A DNA stretch of 64,000 nucleotides from Juglans regia. Lineage: Eukaryota > Streptophyta > Magnoliopsida > Fagales > Juglandaceae. Shown here piece after piece: positions 47,707-63,796 of the stretch (positions within the stretch are counted from its first letter, which is position 1; each line of letters begins with the position of its first letter). The notes under the pieces are model-generated. The model was not told the DNA's origin, did no database searches, and saw nothing but the letters and a program-made list of their open reading frames with translations. Location: NCBI RefSeq assembly GCF_001411555.2, contig NC_049904.1, forward strand, positions 32,817,473-32,881,472, written 5' to 3'. Made by a program: the position numbers and the translations under genes.

Positions 47707-50700
47707 ATGAGGACAAGCATTGTTACCGAGGTAAACTCCGATCCACTACTTCCTTTGCAACTCCTCTTTTTGGTTCGTAATTTAGGTGATGCTGTGTTAC
47801 TGATGCTGGGACTCCTAACTTTAATTTAGCTCCGGTTGGTTGCTGAGAAACACTGGGAAATGCGAAAACAAAATTCTTGAACTTTGCTTCTGTCTTAGAG
47901 GACATGGTAAAGCAAACTAAATGTGTTCGAAATCGTGTTAAGCTACCACATTGGACTTGGTGGGGTTGACTTTCTTCTTTTTGGCAACGAAAAAGTAGGA
48001 ATTATGTATAGGACGTAGATTCTGGTTGTTTCCTTTGGCTTTGTTCTCTGAGTAATTAGAAGAAGAATTAGTGTTTTATTTTATTTTCCAATCTGAATTG
48101 CGCGTGTGTTGGATCTGGTTTGGGATTTCCGAAGTTTAGGCTGTTACTTAAATCTTTTACGTTACAGTTAGGAGTATTTGTGGCAGGTAGTTGCTTCAGG
48201 TGATGAAGTTTCTCCAGTACAAAGTTTTAGGCATGGGGGAAATTCGCCTTTACTGGAGGATTCATCTAAGGATGTACACCTAACTTGTGATTTTAGTGAC
48301 ATGGGCATGGAAGTGCATAAAATGATGGTTGGTGGGGGAAATTCGCCTTTCCCGGAGGATACATTTAACGATGTACACCCAACTTGCTTGTGATTTTAGT
48401 GGCATGGGCGTGGAAGTGCATAAAATGATGGTTGGTGATGTTTGGCTTTGTTCCAAGTAATTACAATTTTTTACCCTCCTTTTAATTGGGTCTACACGAT
48501 TAGTAAATAATCTGTTAAATTGATATGTAATGTCAGGGAAACTGGCATAAAGATAGAATAAAGTGGAAATAGGTATTTGCTGTTTCCTTCTGTTGTTGGT
48601 TTGTTCCATAAAATTATTTGTTACTGGAAAGAAGACATCCATGTTTTGATATAACTACTTTTGGCTTTTGATCAAAATCGTTTCCTGAGTTTTTATTGTA
48701 TTGAGGTATATACTCTATAGAAGATACAAATCAAAGTAGGAAACAGAACGGGAGGGATTGCTATTTTTTTATTAGTGAGGGCAAGCAGCTTTCAATTTTT
48801 TTTTTAAATATGGTAGGGGACTAGAACTTAAAAAGCATAAGTATCCTCCACGCACCTTGAAATTTTGCTGAAAAGCTTGGTCATCATTTTGACTCCTCAT
48901 TCTAATGGGATATATGTGGTGCTTATCATCCTTCCTTTTTTTCCCCATCCAAAACAAAGGGTTGTCCCTCAGTACTGAGAATTCCATTATCTCATCAGGT
49001 TTGAATGGATAGGAAGTTTACCATTCAGAATATAATTCTTTCTTTTACTCTTGAGCTGTTGGATTCACATTGGTTTTGTGTTGTTGTGTACAGGCAGGAT
49101 TGCCTACTAGGTTGGGGCAATGGTGGGATGGCATTCCATTCCTTACTTCTGCTGTGGTGGTTGTTTGTGGGATTATATACTTGGTCTGTCTCTTAGTTGG
49201 ATATGACTCCTTTTTTGAAATATGCTTCTTGCCCTCTGCAGTTCTATCACGTTTCCAAGGTACACCCTTGCATATTGGATATGACTATTTTGCAACCTAT
49301 GAATCTTTTCTTTCTTATATGTATCTTTCATGGTTTATCTCATGTCTTCAGAATGTAGATTGTTTGTGTCTTATCAATTGACCTTACTCTTTTTGTTTCT
49401 TTCAGTTTACAGGATTTATACCTCCATCTTTTTTCATGGTTCACTGCTTCATGTTCTGTTCAACATGTTGGCATTGATTCCTTTGGGTTCTGAATTGGAG
49501 AGAATCATGGGATCTGTCCGCTTCTTGTACATGATAATTCTATTGGCTACAAGCAATGCTATATTTCATCTTCTCATTGCACTAGTGGTGGCACATAATC
49601 CTTTTCACCCTTATCTATTTCTTATGAATGAGTGCTCAATAGGCTTCTCAGGGATTATATTTTCTACGATTGTGATTGAAACGAGGTTGAGTGGAATCCA
49701 ATCTAGGAGGTTGGTCAGTATGATGATTAGTTTTACAACATATGACATGGCTATTATTATTTTTTCAATAATTACATAATATAATCTTGGAGAACTAAAT
49801 TTTCAAATGCATGCAAAATTTTACACTCATGATAGTGCGTATGCCTGAGTCCTGTTGGCTCAATATTATTATCATCCAGAAGAGATTGCATAGTTTCTTT
49901 TAATTTCACCCACCTATGGGGTCTTCTGATTTTTAACTGTTTGCTTTCATTTTACAGTGTCTTCGGACTCTTTAATGTGCCTGCCAAATGGTAAGTGCTT
50001 ATCTGTTGTCTATTATCTTCTATATATTGTTCTTATATAATTCATTGAAAATAACGTATAAAAAAAAAAAAAAAATTTATTGAAAATAAGATGTGATTAT
50101 TTGAATTATATGTTCCAGGTATGCGTTGATCTTGCTGATTGTGCTGCAGCTTCTTATGACAAATGTCTCATTAGTGGGCCACCTATGTGGCATTTTGTCT
50201 GGATTTGCATGTGAGTTCCCTCCATGTTTGATACATCTCTCTCCTACTAATAGCCCCATCTTATTCCACCATATTTTGTAAGGAACTTAGTTAAAATTTA
50301 TAATTTTGTTTAATTTCAGATGCTTATGGCTTATTCAACTTCTTGATGCCTGGAACATCATTTTATTCTAGCATCGAGTCCTCCTCTTGGCTTGTAAGTA
50401 TCATAACTATACTGCTTTCGATACAGCAACACTATTTGGAAAAGTGTCATAATTTGCTTCCTTCCCTGAAGTTGTGTTAAGTGAGTTTGAGCAGCAGTCA
50501 AAGGACATGTAACTTTTAGAGGGGACAGGGGGTGGATGATAAGCCTACATCAGTTATCTTCCTCCCAACAAGTTTGGATTTATCTTTCAATTCACCTCTG
50601 CATTTTGTCCACCCGACTTGTCCTTACCTATTGCTAATATGAGGTCTCTAGATTTCAGAGTCCTATAATGTAACATCATTTGACAGCCAGCATTGCTGAT

Positions 50701-53700
50701 TTCGAGGACTACCTCCCCTCACTCCCACTGGAGTAGAGGGAAAATGTGGTTTTGAACCACTAGAGCTAGGAGTCCGTTACCTTACTAGAGAAACAGGCAG
50801 TGGCTCTTGGCTGAGTTATGTGCCAGGTAACTAAGGAAAGGATATTCAGGTTCTATCTAAGCCAGCTACCAACTTTAGCTCATTGACAATTGCCAAGATT
50901 GCAAGATCAGAGGCGTATAGCCTTAGTTCAAAAGCAGGTTATCTTTAAAAAAAAGTGTAGGGGGAGAAGGATGCTTCTACTTCTGTACGAGCTATAAATT
51001 GGGATGCATTTACTCAGGTGCAAGAGTGGAGCTCGACAGGATCCTAGCCCTGAAAGGCAAGCAAACTGCATTCTTCCTCAAGAGTGAGGGGATCAATCTC
51101 TGTCAAGCTCCACTCTCCCCATTTATTTTCATATTTTATGTGTTTTTTTTATGGCTTTTATGTCAAGTTTGAAATCCCGACATTCACATGATTGGCATCT
51201 CTGTTAGCCCAACAATGCTATATTGTTTTTCTCCTGCACCTTGGTTTGTTTTCCTTTTGTGCTTGTTCATGTCATTATCCCTGTAGTAACCTTAAAGGCG
51301 GCATGCTATATATGGTGCCATCGGGATATGATCTTTCCTAATATGATTTTCAGTCATCTTGCGTGAGATGGCCTAAATTTATCTTGTGCACTGGCGAGAA
51401 TTCAGCGGGTTTCATCCCGACATATTCAAGCCAAAATACGGCTTCTAGGTATGTTATGCTTTCACAGCCATTTATTATTGACACTCTAACTAGAATCATA
51501 ACATGATATTATTTCTTAAGCAGTGGATTATTTTCTGGAAATATTTGGAGAAATTTGTTGTCATGGATGCCACAAAGGGAATCATCTGCTCAGGTATTGA
51601 GTGAACCACCTTTGCAGGATCTTTTAAAGTGTTCAAGAAGTTTTTACACATGCTATGGGCCATAGCTTTAGATTTTAATGGCCTGACTTTTCATGGCTTT
51701 CTAGTATCTAATATTGTGACCTAGATAGGCATTTTCTCTTGTATATCATCTTGTGTACTTGGGCTTTGCCTATTCTTTATTAATAACATTATCGTTTACT
51801 TATTAAAAAAAAAAAGTTTTTACACATTCCTCTTTCATGACGTAAATGGTTGTTCACTTATTTTGCAAGTCTCGGATCTGGCAAATTGATAACTGACCTC
51901 ATCTTTAAAGGAGCATACTCTTGGTCTGATTTTTCCCTGGTGTGGCTTTCAGGAACGTATTTTATTGTTAAGATAGAGTGGTCTCCGTCTATTTCATAAG
52001 TTCACTTATTCAATAATTAGGGGTTGGCTCAAGTGGTAAAGGCTTTGGTCCTGGTAGTATGCTCCCTCCAAGGTCCAAGATTTGAATCTCATTGGGTGCA
52101 AACAATCTCTAGGGGCTATCGGATTGGGACATTTTTCCCTTGAATTACCCGAGATGCACTTGCAGAAAACTCCATGCCGAGTGCCTGTGCACCCCTAGGA
52201 TTAGTCGGGACGTTGTTCCCGGACACTCAGTGCCAATAAAAAAAAAACTTATTCAATAATTAGGGATTTTAGAGGTTGGGATATTTTTGGAGAGAATTCT
52301 GTGGTTATCATTCACATCAACTCAACCTGTGGTAGCAGATTCTGGAGAAAATGGTCAAATTTCTGGTTTCCCCAAGTTCCCTTCACCGTGGCTAAAGGCC
52401 AAATAATTTGTGGAAAATAAGATAGAGTGACAGTTGAGCCCAAAATTCAAAGTTTCGTCCTTCTGTCAGTTTAAGCCAACAAATTTCTTTTCTTTACTTT
52501 TTGTATTGTTGTCTACTTATTTCATCTTTGAATCCTCTACCCTGAATCATCATAACAAAGTTATGAAAATTTATAGATTTAATATGCTCTTTTTTTATTA
52601 CATGCAGTCTACTGAAGACAGTCAAAGATTTCTGGGGAGGGGGAGGACACTTGGATCTGGGCAAAGTCAAATAGTTTCTGCTGATAATTCAGATTCAAAC
52701 CTACAGGCCAGACTCTTGGATAACATCAACCTAGATCATCCATCAGATGTGGCAACAACTGGAACAGGACAACAATTATCTGATGGGAGGTACTAGAAAA
52801 ATACTTCCGTGCATGCTTAATGATCTAATTGGCTCTACGAGGATTATCCTGATGCTGGTCTGGAATGATATAGTACTTCGTTTTTAATCATTGGTGGAAC
52901 GTGTTTAGTTTTCTTGACTTCAAAACCTTATGAAGTAGATGAACACCCCCCCCCCCCCAACCCCAAAAAAAAAAAAAAGAAAAAAAGAAAAAAGTGTGGT
53001 TAGACAATAAACAGTTCATGTTGAGGTCCACTATTTTTAGTACAAACATCAACAGTTCATGTTCGGTTAGGGCTATGGTGGCGCTGGATTAAGAAGAACA
53101 AGTAATCAAAGGGTGTGCATTCTTTCCATTTTTGTGGCCTGATGTTCATCCCTTTTTTGTTCTTGGGAATTTTAGGCAGCAAGCAGCAGATAATGCAGCA
53201 GCTGGAGTCCCTGCACGCCATCAGGTCTATTTAGTAATTCTATGTGTTTATTTTATTTTATTTTGAACACCTGTTCTGATTCATCTGCTTTGGCTATCCC
53301 TCTTGGTTCACCTGGCAATTGGACACAGGGTTCAGAGGCTTCTGATGAAGAAATCCTAAAACTTGTATCAATGGGCTTTGAGAAGGTAAAGTTCACCCTA
53401 CTTGTTAATCATCCATTTCACCATATGCATGTCCTTTCACGGTTCTCCTGTTTCAGTTTATTTTAATGTTAATACTTTGTCTCTTTTTTCAGTCTTTGAT
53501 TATTTTGCAGCATATGGGATTTTTTGTAACCTACAAAATTTGTGGAAAACATTGCTAAAATCATATGATTAATTTTTGGTCTGTTTCAGACACAGGTAGA
53601 AGTTGCACTAGCAGCTGCTGATGGGGATCTGAATGTGGCAGTGGAAATTCTCATGAATCAACAGGTTTGTTAGTTTGTATATGAGACTTGACCATCTGGG

Positions 53701-53767
53701 GGCATTTGGTGGTTATTCTTGCCTCTTATAATTTTGGGGGCCCTTGTTCTTTTGGCTGCAGGGATAA
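47707..53767 (+). CDS. RBL15: Rhomboid-like protein 15 (rhomboid protease with UBA domain)
   Basis: Thirteen exons: 47707-47730, 49094-49259, 49406-49709, 49958-49990, 50119-50210, 50320-50393, 51354-51448, 51524-51593, 52608-52789, 53176-53224, 53329-53385, 53590-53664 and 53762-53767. They encode 408 residues, about the Arabidopsis length. The rhomboid core has 'HGSLLHVLFNM' (H74, H79, N83), the catalytic serine in GFSG (S145) and the catalytic histidine in 'VGHLCGILSG' (H197), so an active intramembrane serine protease is expected. A polar linker follows, then a C-terminal UBA domain from about residue 366 ('EEILKLVSMGFEK', 'VEVALAAADGDLNVAVEILM'). Exon 1 has 8 codons and the last only Gly-stop. 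Introns carry a tandem repeat, a hairpin, a LINE tail and a SINE. Confidence 0.95.
48235..48436. repeat. Tandem duplication (about 100 bp x 2) in RBL15 intron 1
   Basis: Copies at 48235-48333 and 48334-48436 both read GGGGGAAATTCGCCTTT, then GATGTACACC, GTGCATAAAATGATGGTTGG. They differ by scattered substitutions and a 4-base CTTG insertion. Confidence 0.85.
51022..51118. other. Imperfect hairpin in RBL15 intron 6
   Basis: GAGTGGAGCTCGACAGGATC on the left pairs with GATCAATCTCTGTCAAGCTCCACTC halves on the right; the core GAGTGGAGCT-GACAG is complementary but for one G-T-type position. The loop is about 55-60 bases. It resembles neither a known MIR family nor a clear MITE. Confidence 0.45.
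51652..51813 (+). mobile_element. 5'-truncated LINE tail in RBL15 intron 8
   Basis: The last ~160 bp of a plant LINE (CCATAGCTTTAGATTTTAAT, CTTGTGTACTTGGGC, TTAATAACATTATCGTTTAC, then poly(A)). The direct repeats AAGTTTTTACACAT at 51638-51651 and 51814-51827 are a 14-bp TSD. The sequence closely resembles the tail at 63340-63479. Confidence 0.88.
52021..52246 (+). mobile_element. tRNA-derived SINE in RBL15 intron 8
   Basis: It opens GGGGTTGGCTCAAGTGGTAA, a Pol III A box, followed about 30 bases later by the B box GGTCCAAGATTTGAATCTC. The body ends ACACTCAGTGCCAATAAAAA with an A-tail. The direct repeats ACTTATTCAATAATTAG at 52004-52020 and 52247-52263 are perfect 17-bp target duplications. 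It is a retroposed SINE, not a tRNA gene. Confidence 0.9.
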
Positions 53768-55501
53768 AGATGCAAAAGGAGCTTTGATTTATCATTTAAA
53801 TCTACCATGAGCTCAGTTCTGTTGACCTGCTTACCTGCTTCTATCATGATTTTGGATTGTGTTTTCTGAACATCTTCCAATGGTCATTTAAAAAGGATGC
53901 GGCCGATTAGGGAAAGATCCAAGCGGTGGCAAATATACTAATTTTTTATAAACAGGGGAAGAAGAAGAACAAAGTCGACGAGGTTGGTGAACATTCAGAG
54001 CCAATTTAAAAAGTGTATCTTTAATTTGCCTTCTAACTGATCGAAAGTTCTCTCTCCTTAGAATCTTCCATAATCCAGGCAATGACCAACCCTTACCTGT
54101 ATTTATACTTTTGTTATCGTACCAATTGACCATATTTGCCACTTCGAAGTTCGGGCTCATCATCCAGTGCCTTGATCTGAACAACCCTTGTCCAAGAAAA
54201 TAAATCATAATTTTCTTCCTGGCTTTCCTCACAGATTCGCCTACATTTGATGTTGCATACAATGCTGTGTAAGAGAAACAACCCTAACTAACTTGACTCA
54301 ATTTTTATTCCGTATGTGAAAGGCACACCCAATCCATTTACGATTGGAATCTTGACAAATTTACAAGAAAATACAATCAAACTTAAAGCAAAGAAAAAAC
54401 AATAAATAGGCACGAGGAAAGGCAGTTGCATGCACCTGGCCCAGCCGGGAAGTCGTCATGTGATGGTCGAATGGCTGGCTGAACGTGAACCCAGGTGTAC
54501 CTACCATGCCCATTTCAACCAGCCTCGTTTCGGATGGAAGGCCGTGTAGTGATGAAGATTGGCCTTCACTTAGGTGCAACGAAATTACATGGCGGCACTT
54601 GTCGTCCATGCACGAACGAACAAATGATTAGGAATCAAGTTGATCTGCCTTGTTCTTGGAACGGCCTTTGAGTTCAACAGATTTGACAAAATAACATAGG
54701 ATATTTTTATAAAATGATACTATTTATATAAATTATTTTATTAAAATATTTCTCATTTAAAACATAATTACGTACAAAATGATAAAAAAAAAAATTGTCT
54801 ATCTGTTATTTTCGATAAATAATTTATTTGGTAGTTAAAAGTTTCAATCATTTGATCAGCACGTGAAAGTCAGAACAATTCAAAGTGAAAATTGCTCGAT
54901 CGGAGCATTTTTTGGACGTTTTGATTTGAACTAAAATAGTAATGAATTATTTGTTTCTTTTTTTTTTAAAGTTTCGTTTAAATAATAAGATAAGATAAAG
55001 GTGATTTATGAATAATAATAAAATTATTAATTAAAATTAGATTATATAATATTTCACCACTATATCCAAATTCCAAACGGTCCATAACAATAAAATGGGA
55101 GTAGTACTCTGCTAGGAAAGGATTACCTAGTCATCACGCACCAGTGTACACGCACGTGACCCCTTGTGCCCGCCACGTCATGTAACTGTACGTCACTAAA
55201 TCCAGATTGACTACGTGTCCCCCTCCCACTGGTCCTTGACCATAAATCCCAAAACGTATCGGTCACAAACTCACCACGCGCCATCGCTTTCGTTCCCCCC
55301 CCCCCCAAATACCCTCATACTTTTCCGAAAACCCTCAAATACCCCTCACGAAGCAAAAACACCGACTCTTTGCTCTCAGCCACTTCTCTCCGTACTCTGC
55401 CTCGTTGCCCACTCCTGCTTGGCGCTCTATTCCTACTTGGCGCTCTCTTTCTTTCTGGTTCTCAGATTCGCCGATCGGACGGGTCGTCTCTCCCACTACC
55501 A
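53768..55501. other. Intergenic region between RBL15 and UBP
   Basis: ORFs 53888-54262 and 54361-54609 (minus) show no domain I can name. 54965-55085 is an AT-rich MITE-like stretch. 55293-55306 is a C-run in the likely UBP promoter/5' UTR, which is rich in CTC and CACG words. Confidence 0.45.
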
Positions 55502-59594
<4,093 letters not shown>

Positions 59595-61306
59595 GTTCTA
59601 GTGATTTCTCAATTTTGGTTGACAGATAAATTGTTTTCTAGAAGCTTGTGATATATTATAAATGACTTCTATGAGCATCTTGCTTGATCATAAAGATGGT
59701 ATTTAATTTGATGTGTTGCGATAGGTCTTCGTGCCTGCCTGCTCACCGTTGACTTCTATTAGTTTTGTCTGTCTTGTTTTTGTTTGTGGTTTTGGTCTCT
59801 TTCTTTATAGAGTTCCGCTTCAAAGCGGTCGGGCTTATTTTCTTTGTTTAACAACCTTCCACACATATGCTGCCACCTCAGAAATTACACCAAATTTACA
59901 ATACACTCATTCACATGGGAAACAAAAGGAGATACGCCAATCCTCTATGCTTCCAGTTTCTTAGCACCGCTGCACGATAGAAATCCAGAGTTCTACCGCC
60001 ACCAGTCCAACTCTGATAGTTTTGGGCGTCAAAAAGGAAAGGAAAAAACCACCACCCCAAATACAAAACTCCAATGCAAATTCCTGTGTTCCTCCAGTTT
60101 CTCAGCAACCAAACAAAATGATTATATCCAAACACCAAATAAAATACATATATTGCGGGAAAATCTAAGTCACAGAAGTTGAAACAGAAACCCTAATTTA
60201 AACTTTTTTTCCTTAATATGTTCATAAACAACAATCAGAGACAAAAGGAAAAACGTAAAATAAAATTCAATAAGATCAATTTCGGAATGGACATAAGAAG
60301 AAATATACAGCAGAGAGATTTTCACATACTTGTCGAAAACTAAAAATTAAAATTAAAAAAATGTTCTCTGATCAAGAACTTTCTGGATTCCTTGAAAATC
60401 TGAAAGCTGAAGGAGTTGATTGGAAATAAATCTTGGGAGAGAGGAAAAAGAAAGAGGGTCTCTCGCAGTTGGGTGCCATGAGTCCAAGGAGCAGCATTGG
60501 GAGTCCAAGCTCTCCGAGGAGAAGCGTTGCAAGCTCCAAGACCGCGTTTCTAAACTCCTCGACGAGGCCCCATTTCGAGACGCCGCCAGTGAGGGTTGGG
60601 TGAGGGGCTCCAGATCTATGCGTTCGTCGTCATCATCGAGGGGCTCCAAATCTCTGCGTTCGCCGTCGTCTGCGAGGGACTGGGATGGGTTGTGGGTGTG
60701 AGAGGGGGAGAGAGGGGGAACGAAGGGGAAGTTGAGATCTGAGTGTGAGAGTGGTTTCCTGGGGTGTGGTCACATTGTAGCTCAAATGAAAAGCCTACGT
60801 GGCACTAATCTATTGGAAGGCTGTTTTTTGGTGGACAGCAGTCGGACCGGTTATAAGATTTTCTCTTCTTTATATTCTCTAGCCTTGCATGTCTATATCA
60901 TCAATGAGATACATGAATTTTGCTAGAGGCAATTTTGTTGCATTACATGAACCATTTCACCAAGCATTGTTCATACTTTACTGTGCCATACTGTTCATTT
61001 AAATTAACTAAGGCCTCGTTTGTATTCGTAACTTTTTCCCACACAAAATATAATAAACAATTCAACTTTTTCAAATTCCAAAACAACTTTCTCAAATTTC
61101 CACACAAAATATAATACATAATTCAACTTTTATTCTACGATTCACAAACCATCTCAACCAATCTCAACTCATCTCTGAATCCAAACCACTCTTTAAGTTT
61201 TAATCCCATCCAATTGTGGGCCCATTTTATTGCTCCTCATCAACCTATCGGGATTTGCTACAGTATTATTTTTTTGTTAATCCTATCTAGAATCACATAA
61301 TCTCTA
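59595..61306. other. Unassigned DNA after the last visible UBP exon
   Basis: 59595-59740 looks like intron. ORFs at 59844-60182, 60353-60649 and 60420-60701 overlap on both strands, and none shows a family motif; a Ser/Arg-rich stretch at 60590-60690 is low complexity. 61013-61194 is an R1-related MITE nearly matching 15055-15222. Confidence 0.45.
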
Positions 61307-61700
61307 TCATCTTCCTTTGTTTTGTGAACCCTTTGTTTTGTTAATCTTATCGAGATTTGCTACAAAAACTTGAGTTTTGCGAGCCCTTTCAACTTCTGAC
61401 ATTTCCCTTACCTCCAATATATTCTCCAAACCTTTAAGTTCCTCCAAGAGTGTCTTCTTCTGGCTTTCCACATTACCAAACACCTGTTCATTCAAGCTCT
61501 TCAGATCTTTTTTCAATGCCTTCAATTCACGTGCCAGAATGTAACTTGGGGTTCCATGGAAATGATAGGAAGTTTACCATTATTGAACGCAGTCAATAAA
61601 GCCATCAGATTTTAGCCACATGTTCTCAAATTTGAATTACCTTGGACCTCCATGTATTCTGCCTCAGTCATGGGAAAGTGGTCTGAACATAGTCAGGGAA
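61307..61700 (-). mobile_element. LINE-A, linker region (minus strand)
   Basis: The minus strand reads 'DHFPM', a frameshifted 'FENMWLKSDGFIDC', 'GTPSYILARELKALKKDLKS' and 'NEQVFGNVESQKK', the conserved segment between endonuclease and RT of plant LINEs. It continues the endonuclease piece at 63480-63790; the two are separated by the insertions described next. Confidence 0.85.
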
Positions 61701-63182
61701 GCACACTGGGTTGCAAGATAGCGTTTCTTCCGATGACTTATCTAGGATTACCGCTGGGTATAGCGTCGAGGGCATGCTCGATTTGGGATACAATGATTGA
61801 AAAAGTAGAGAAGAGACTGACAGGGTGGAAGAGAATGTACTTGTCGAAAGGAGGCCGGATTACGTTAATCAAAAGTATACTTTCTAACCTACTCACTCAC
61901 TTTTTATCATTATTCCATTTACCGGTAAGTGCGGCGGGTCGACTTGAGAAGCTATAGAGAGATTTTATGTTGGGGGCTTAGGAGAAGAGTTTAAATTCCA
62001 TCTAGTCAAGTGGGAGATGGTGTGTCGTCTTATCTCTAATGGTGGTTTGGGTATTATAAATTTGAGGTTGTTCAATCGGGCGTTACTTGGCAAATGGTTG
62101 TGGTGATTTACCAAGAAATCAGAAGCTTTATGGAAAACTGTGATCGAGAACAAATATGATGATATAGGGGAGGGATGGTGTACTAGAGAAGTTAGAGGGG
62201 CCTCTGGAATGGGGTTATAGAGACATATTAGAAGAGGATGAGAGGTCTTCCATCAACACACTAACCTGCAATTGGGGACAGGTTCCAAGATTAGATTTTG
62301 GAAGGATGCTTAGTGTAGCAACAGTGTTCTACAAGATCTATTTTCTACACTTTTCTTGATCTCAAGTGCCAAAGATGCCACGGTGGAGGAGGTTATGGAA
62401 GTCTCAGGTAGGAGCATTCACTGGAACATCAATTTCAACCGAGCGGCACAGGATCGGGAGATGGAGAGTTTTGTAGATTTTTACAATCTCTTGTATTCTT
62501 GTCGTCCAAATATTCAACATGAAAATGACTTGTGGTGGAGTCCTGCAGGGAAAGGGGTGTTCACTGTTCGTTCCTTCTATAACGTCCTCACACAAGTTCC
62601 TGAGATACAGTTTTCTTGAAGGAGGCTTTGGCTTCATAAGGCTCCTCCCAAAGCTTCTTTCTTTGTGTGGACAACGTCTTTAGGCAAGATTCTCACTACA
62701 GATAATCTGAGAAAGAGGAGGATAATCATTGTTGACTGGTGTTGCATGTGTAAAAGTTGGAGTGAGTCGGTTAATCATTTACTTTTACATTGCGAGGTAG
62801 CCAGGACTCTATGGGATGAGGTGTTTAAAAGAATGGACTTAGCGTAGGTTATGTTGGAAACTGTGTTGGATGTATTGGCTTGCTGGACCTCAATTCGAGG
62901 TTTGAGACAGATCATAGCAGTTTGGAAGATGATCCCTATCTGTATTATCTGGTGCTTGTGGCAGGAGCGTAATGAAAGGACTTTTGAAGACAGAGAGATC
63001 TTTGGCGGAGCTAAAAATGTTATTTTTTAGGACTCTTTGTACTTGGGCCATTGTTATGGACTGTAATGGCATGGACCTTCATGGCTTCTTAGTTTCTAAT
63101 GCACCTACATAATTAGGGCATTTTTAACTTTGTAATCGACAGTTGTTGGATTAATAAATACTTGTTTTACTTGTAAAAAAAA
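61701..63182 (+). mobile_element. LINE-B, 5'-truncated, inserted in LINE-A
   Basis: It begins inside the reverse transcriptase ('STLGCKIAFLPMTYLGLPLG', 'KVEKRLTGWKRMYLSKGGRI', 'TLIKSILSNLLTHFLSLFHL'). It passes through decayed sequence to the zinc-binding region ('WWSPAGKGVFTVRSFYN', 'KAPPKASFFVWTTSLGKILT', 'CCMCKSWSESVNHLLLHCEV') and ends with 'CIIWCLWQERNERTF' and a poly(A) at about 63174-63184. Several stops and frameshifts. The 15-bp AACATAGTCAGGGAA lies at 61686-61700 and 63183-63197. Confidence 0.9.
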
Positions 63183-63197
63183 AACATAGTCAGGGAA

Positions 63198-63479
63198 ATT
63201 GGAAATTGGTGCCTATTTGCATCTTGTGGTGCTTATGGAAGGAGCGGAATGACCGGACGTTTCAAGATAAAGAACGCTCTATAGAGGAACTTAGATCACT
63301 TTTTGTTAGAACTTTATTTTTATTGGCCATAGCTATAGATTTTAATGGCATGGGTATTCATGATTTTCTTCTTTCTTTTTCTTCTTCCTAGATAGGCGTT
63401 AACTTGTGTATACCCTCTTGTGTACTTGGGCTAGGCCTTTTGTTATTAATACAATCGTTTACTTATCAAAAAAAAAAAA
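63198..63479 (+). mobile_element. LINE-C, short 3' fragment inserted at the same target
   Basis: 'PICILWCLWKERNDRTFQDK', 'SLFVRTLFLLAIAIDFNGMG' and a stop are followed by CTTGTGTACTTGGGC and poly(A) 63467-63479. It is flanked by AACATAGTCAGGGAA (63183-63197) and AACATAGTTGGGGAA (63480-63494). Confidence 0.9.
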
Positions 63480-63790
63480 AACATAGTTGGGGAAAACGCT
63501 TTTGGATGAGTTTTGGAAAATGGGTTTCCCAATACGAGGAGACCAAGAATCTATCGATCCTTGACTAAGAAGGAAATTCATAGTTGCTCGACCAAGTGAA
63601 GGAACCACCTGCAAGAGGGATATCTAATAGATCTTGGTAAAAAATGAAGTTAGAAAAGTCTACCATTGTTGAGTTGTAGTTCGAACCACCCGATCTTTCA
63701 CTTGGGAACCGAGTGACATTAAAATCTCCTCCAATGCACCAAGGCATATCCCAAATGCTACGTAGCCCAACTAACTCATCCCATAATTAA
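63480..63790 (-). mobile_element. LINE-A, endonuclease region (minus strand)
   Basis: The minus strand reads '[20 protein letters not shown]', with the catalytic GDFN of APE-type endonucleases, then '[16 protein letters not shown]', a TAG stop, 'RFLVSPYWETHFPKLIQKRF' and 'PQLC' up to the insertion point. The reading resumes at 61700 with 'SDHFP'. Confidence 0.9.
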
Positions 63791-63796
63791 CTTAAT

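Noticed and set aside
52021..52120. Possible tRNA gene
   Set aside because: A and B boxes are present, but the sequence has a 3' A-tail and 17-bp flanking duplications and no cloverleaf acceptor pairing, so it is a SINE.
53888..54609. Minus-strand ORFs of 124 and 82 codons
   Set aside because: No recognised domain, no matching exon structure; 'RHVISLHLSEG' is only faintly like an LRR start and too short to call.
60353..60701. Overlapping ORFs on both strands, one Ser/Arg-rich
   Set aside because: Low-complexity composition explains the openness; no family motif was seen on either strand.
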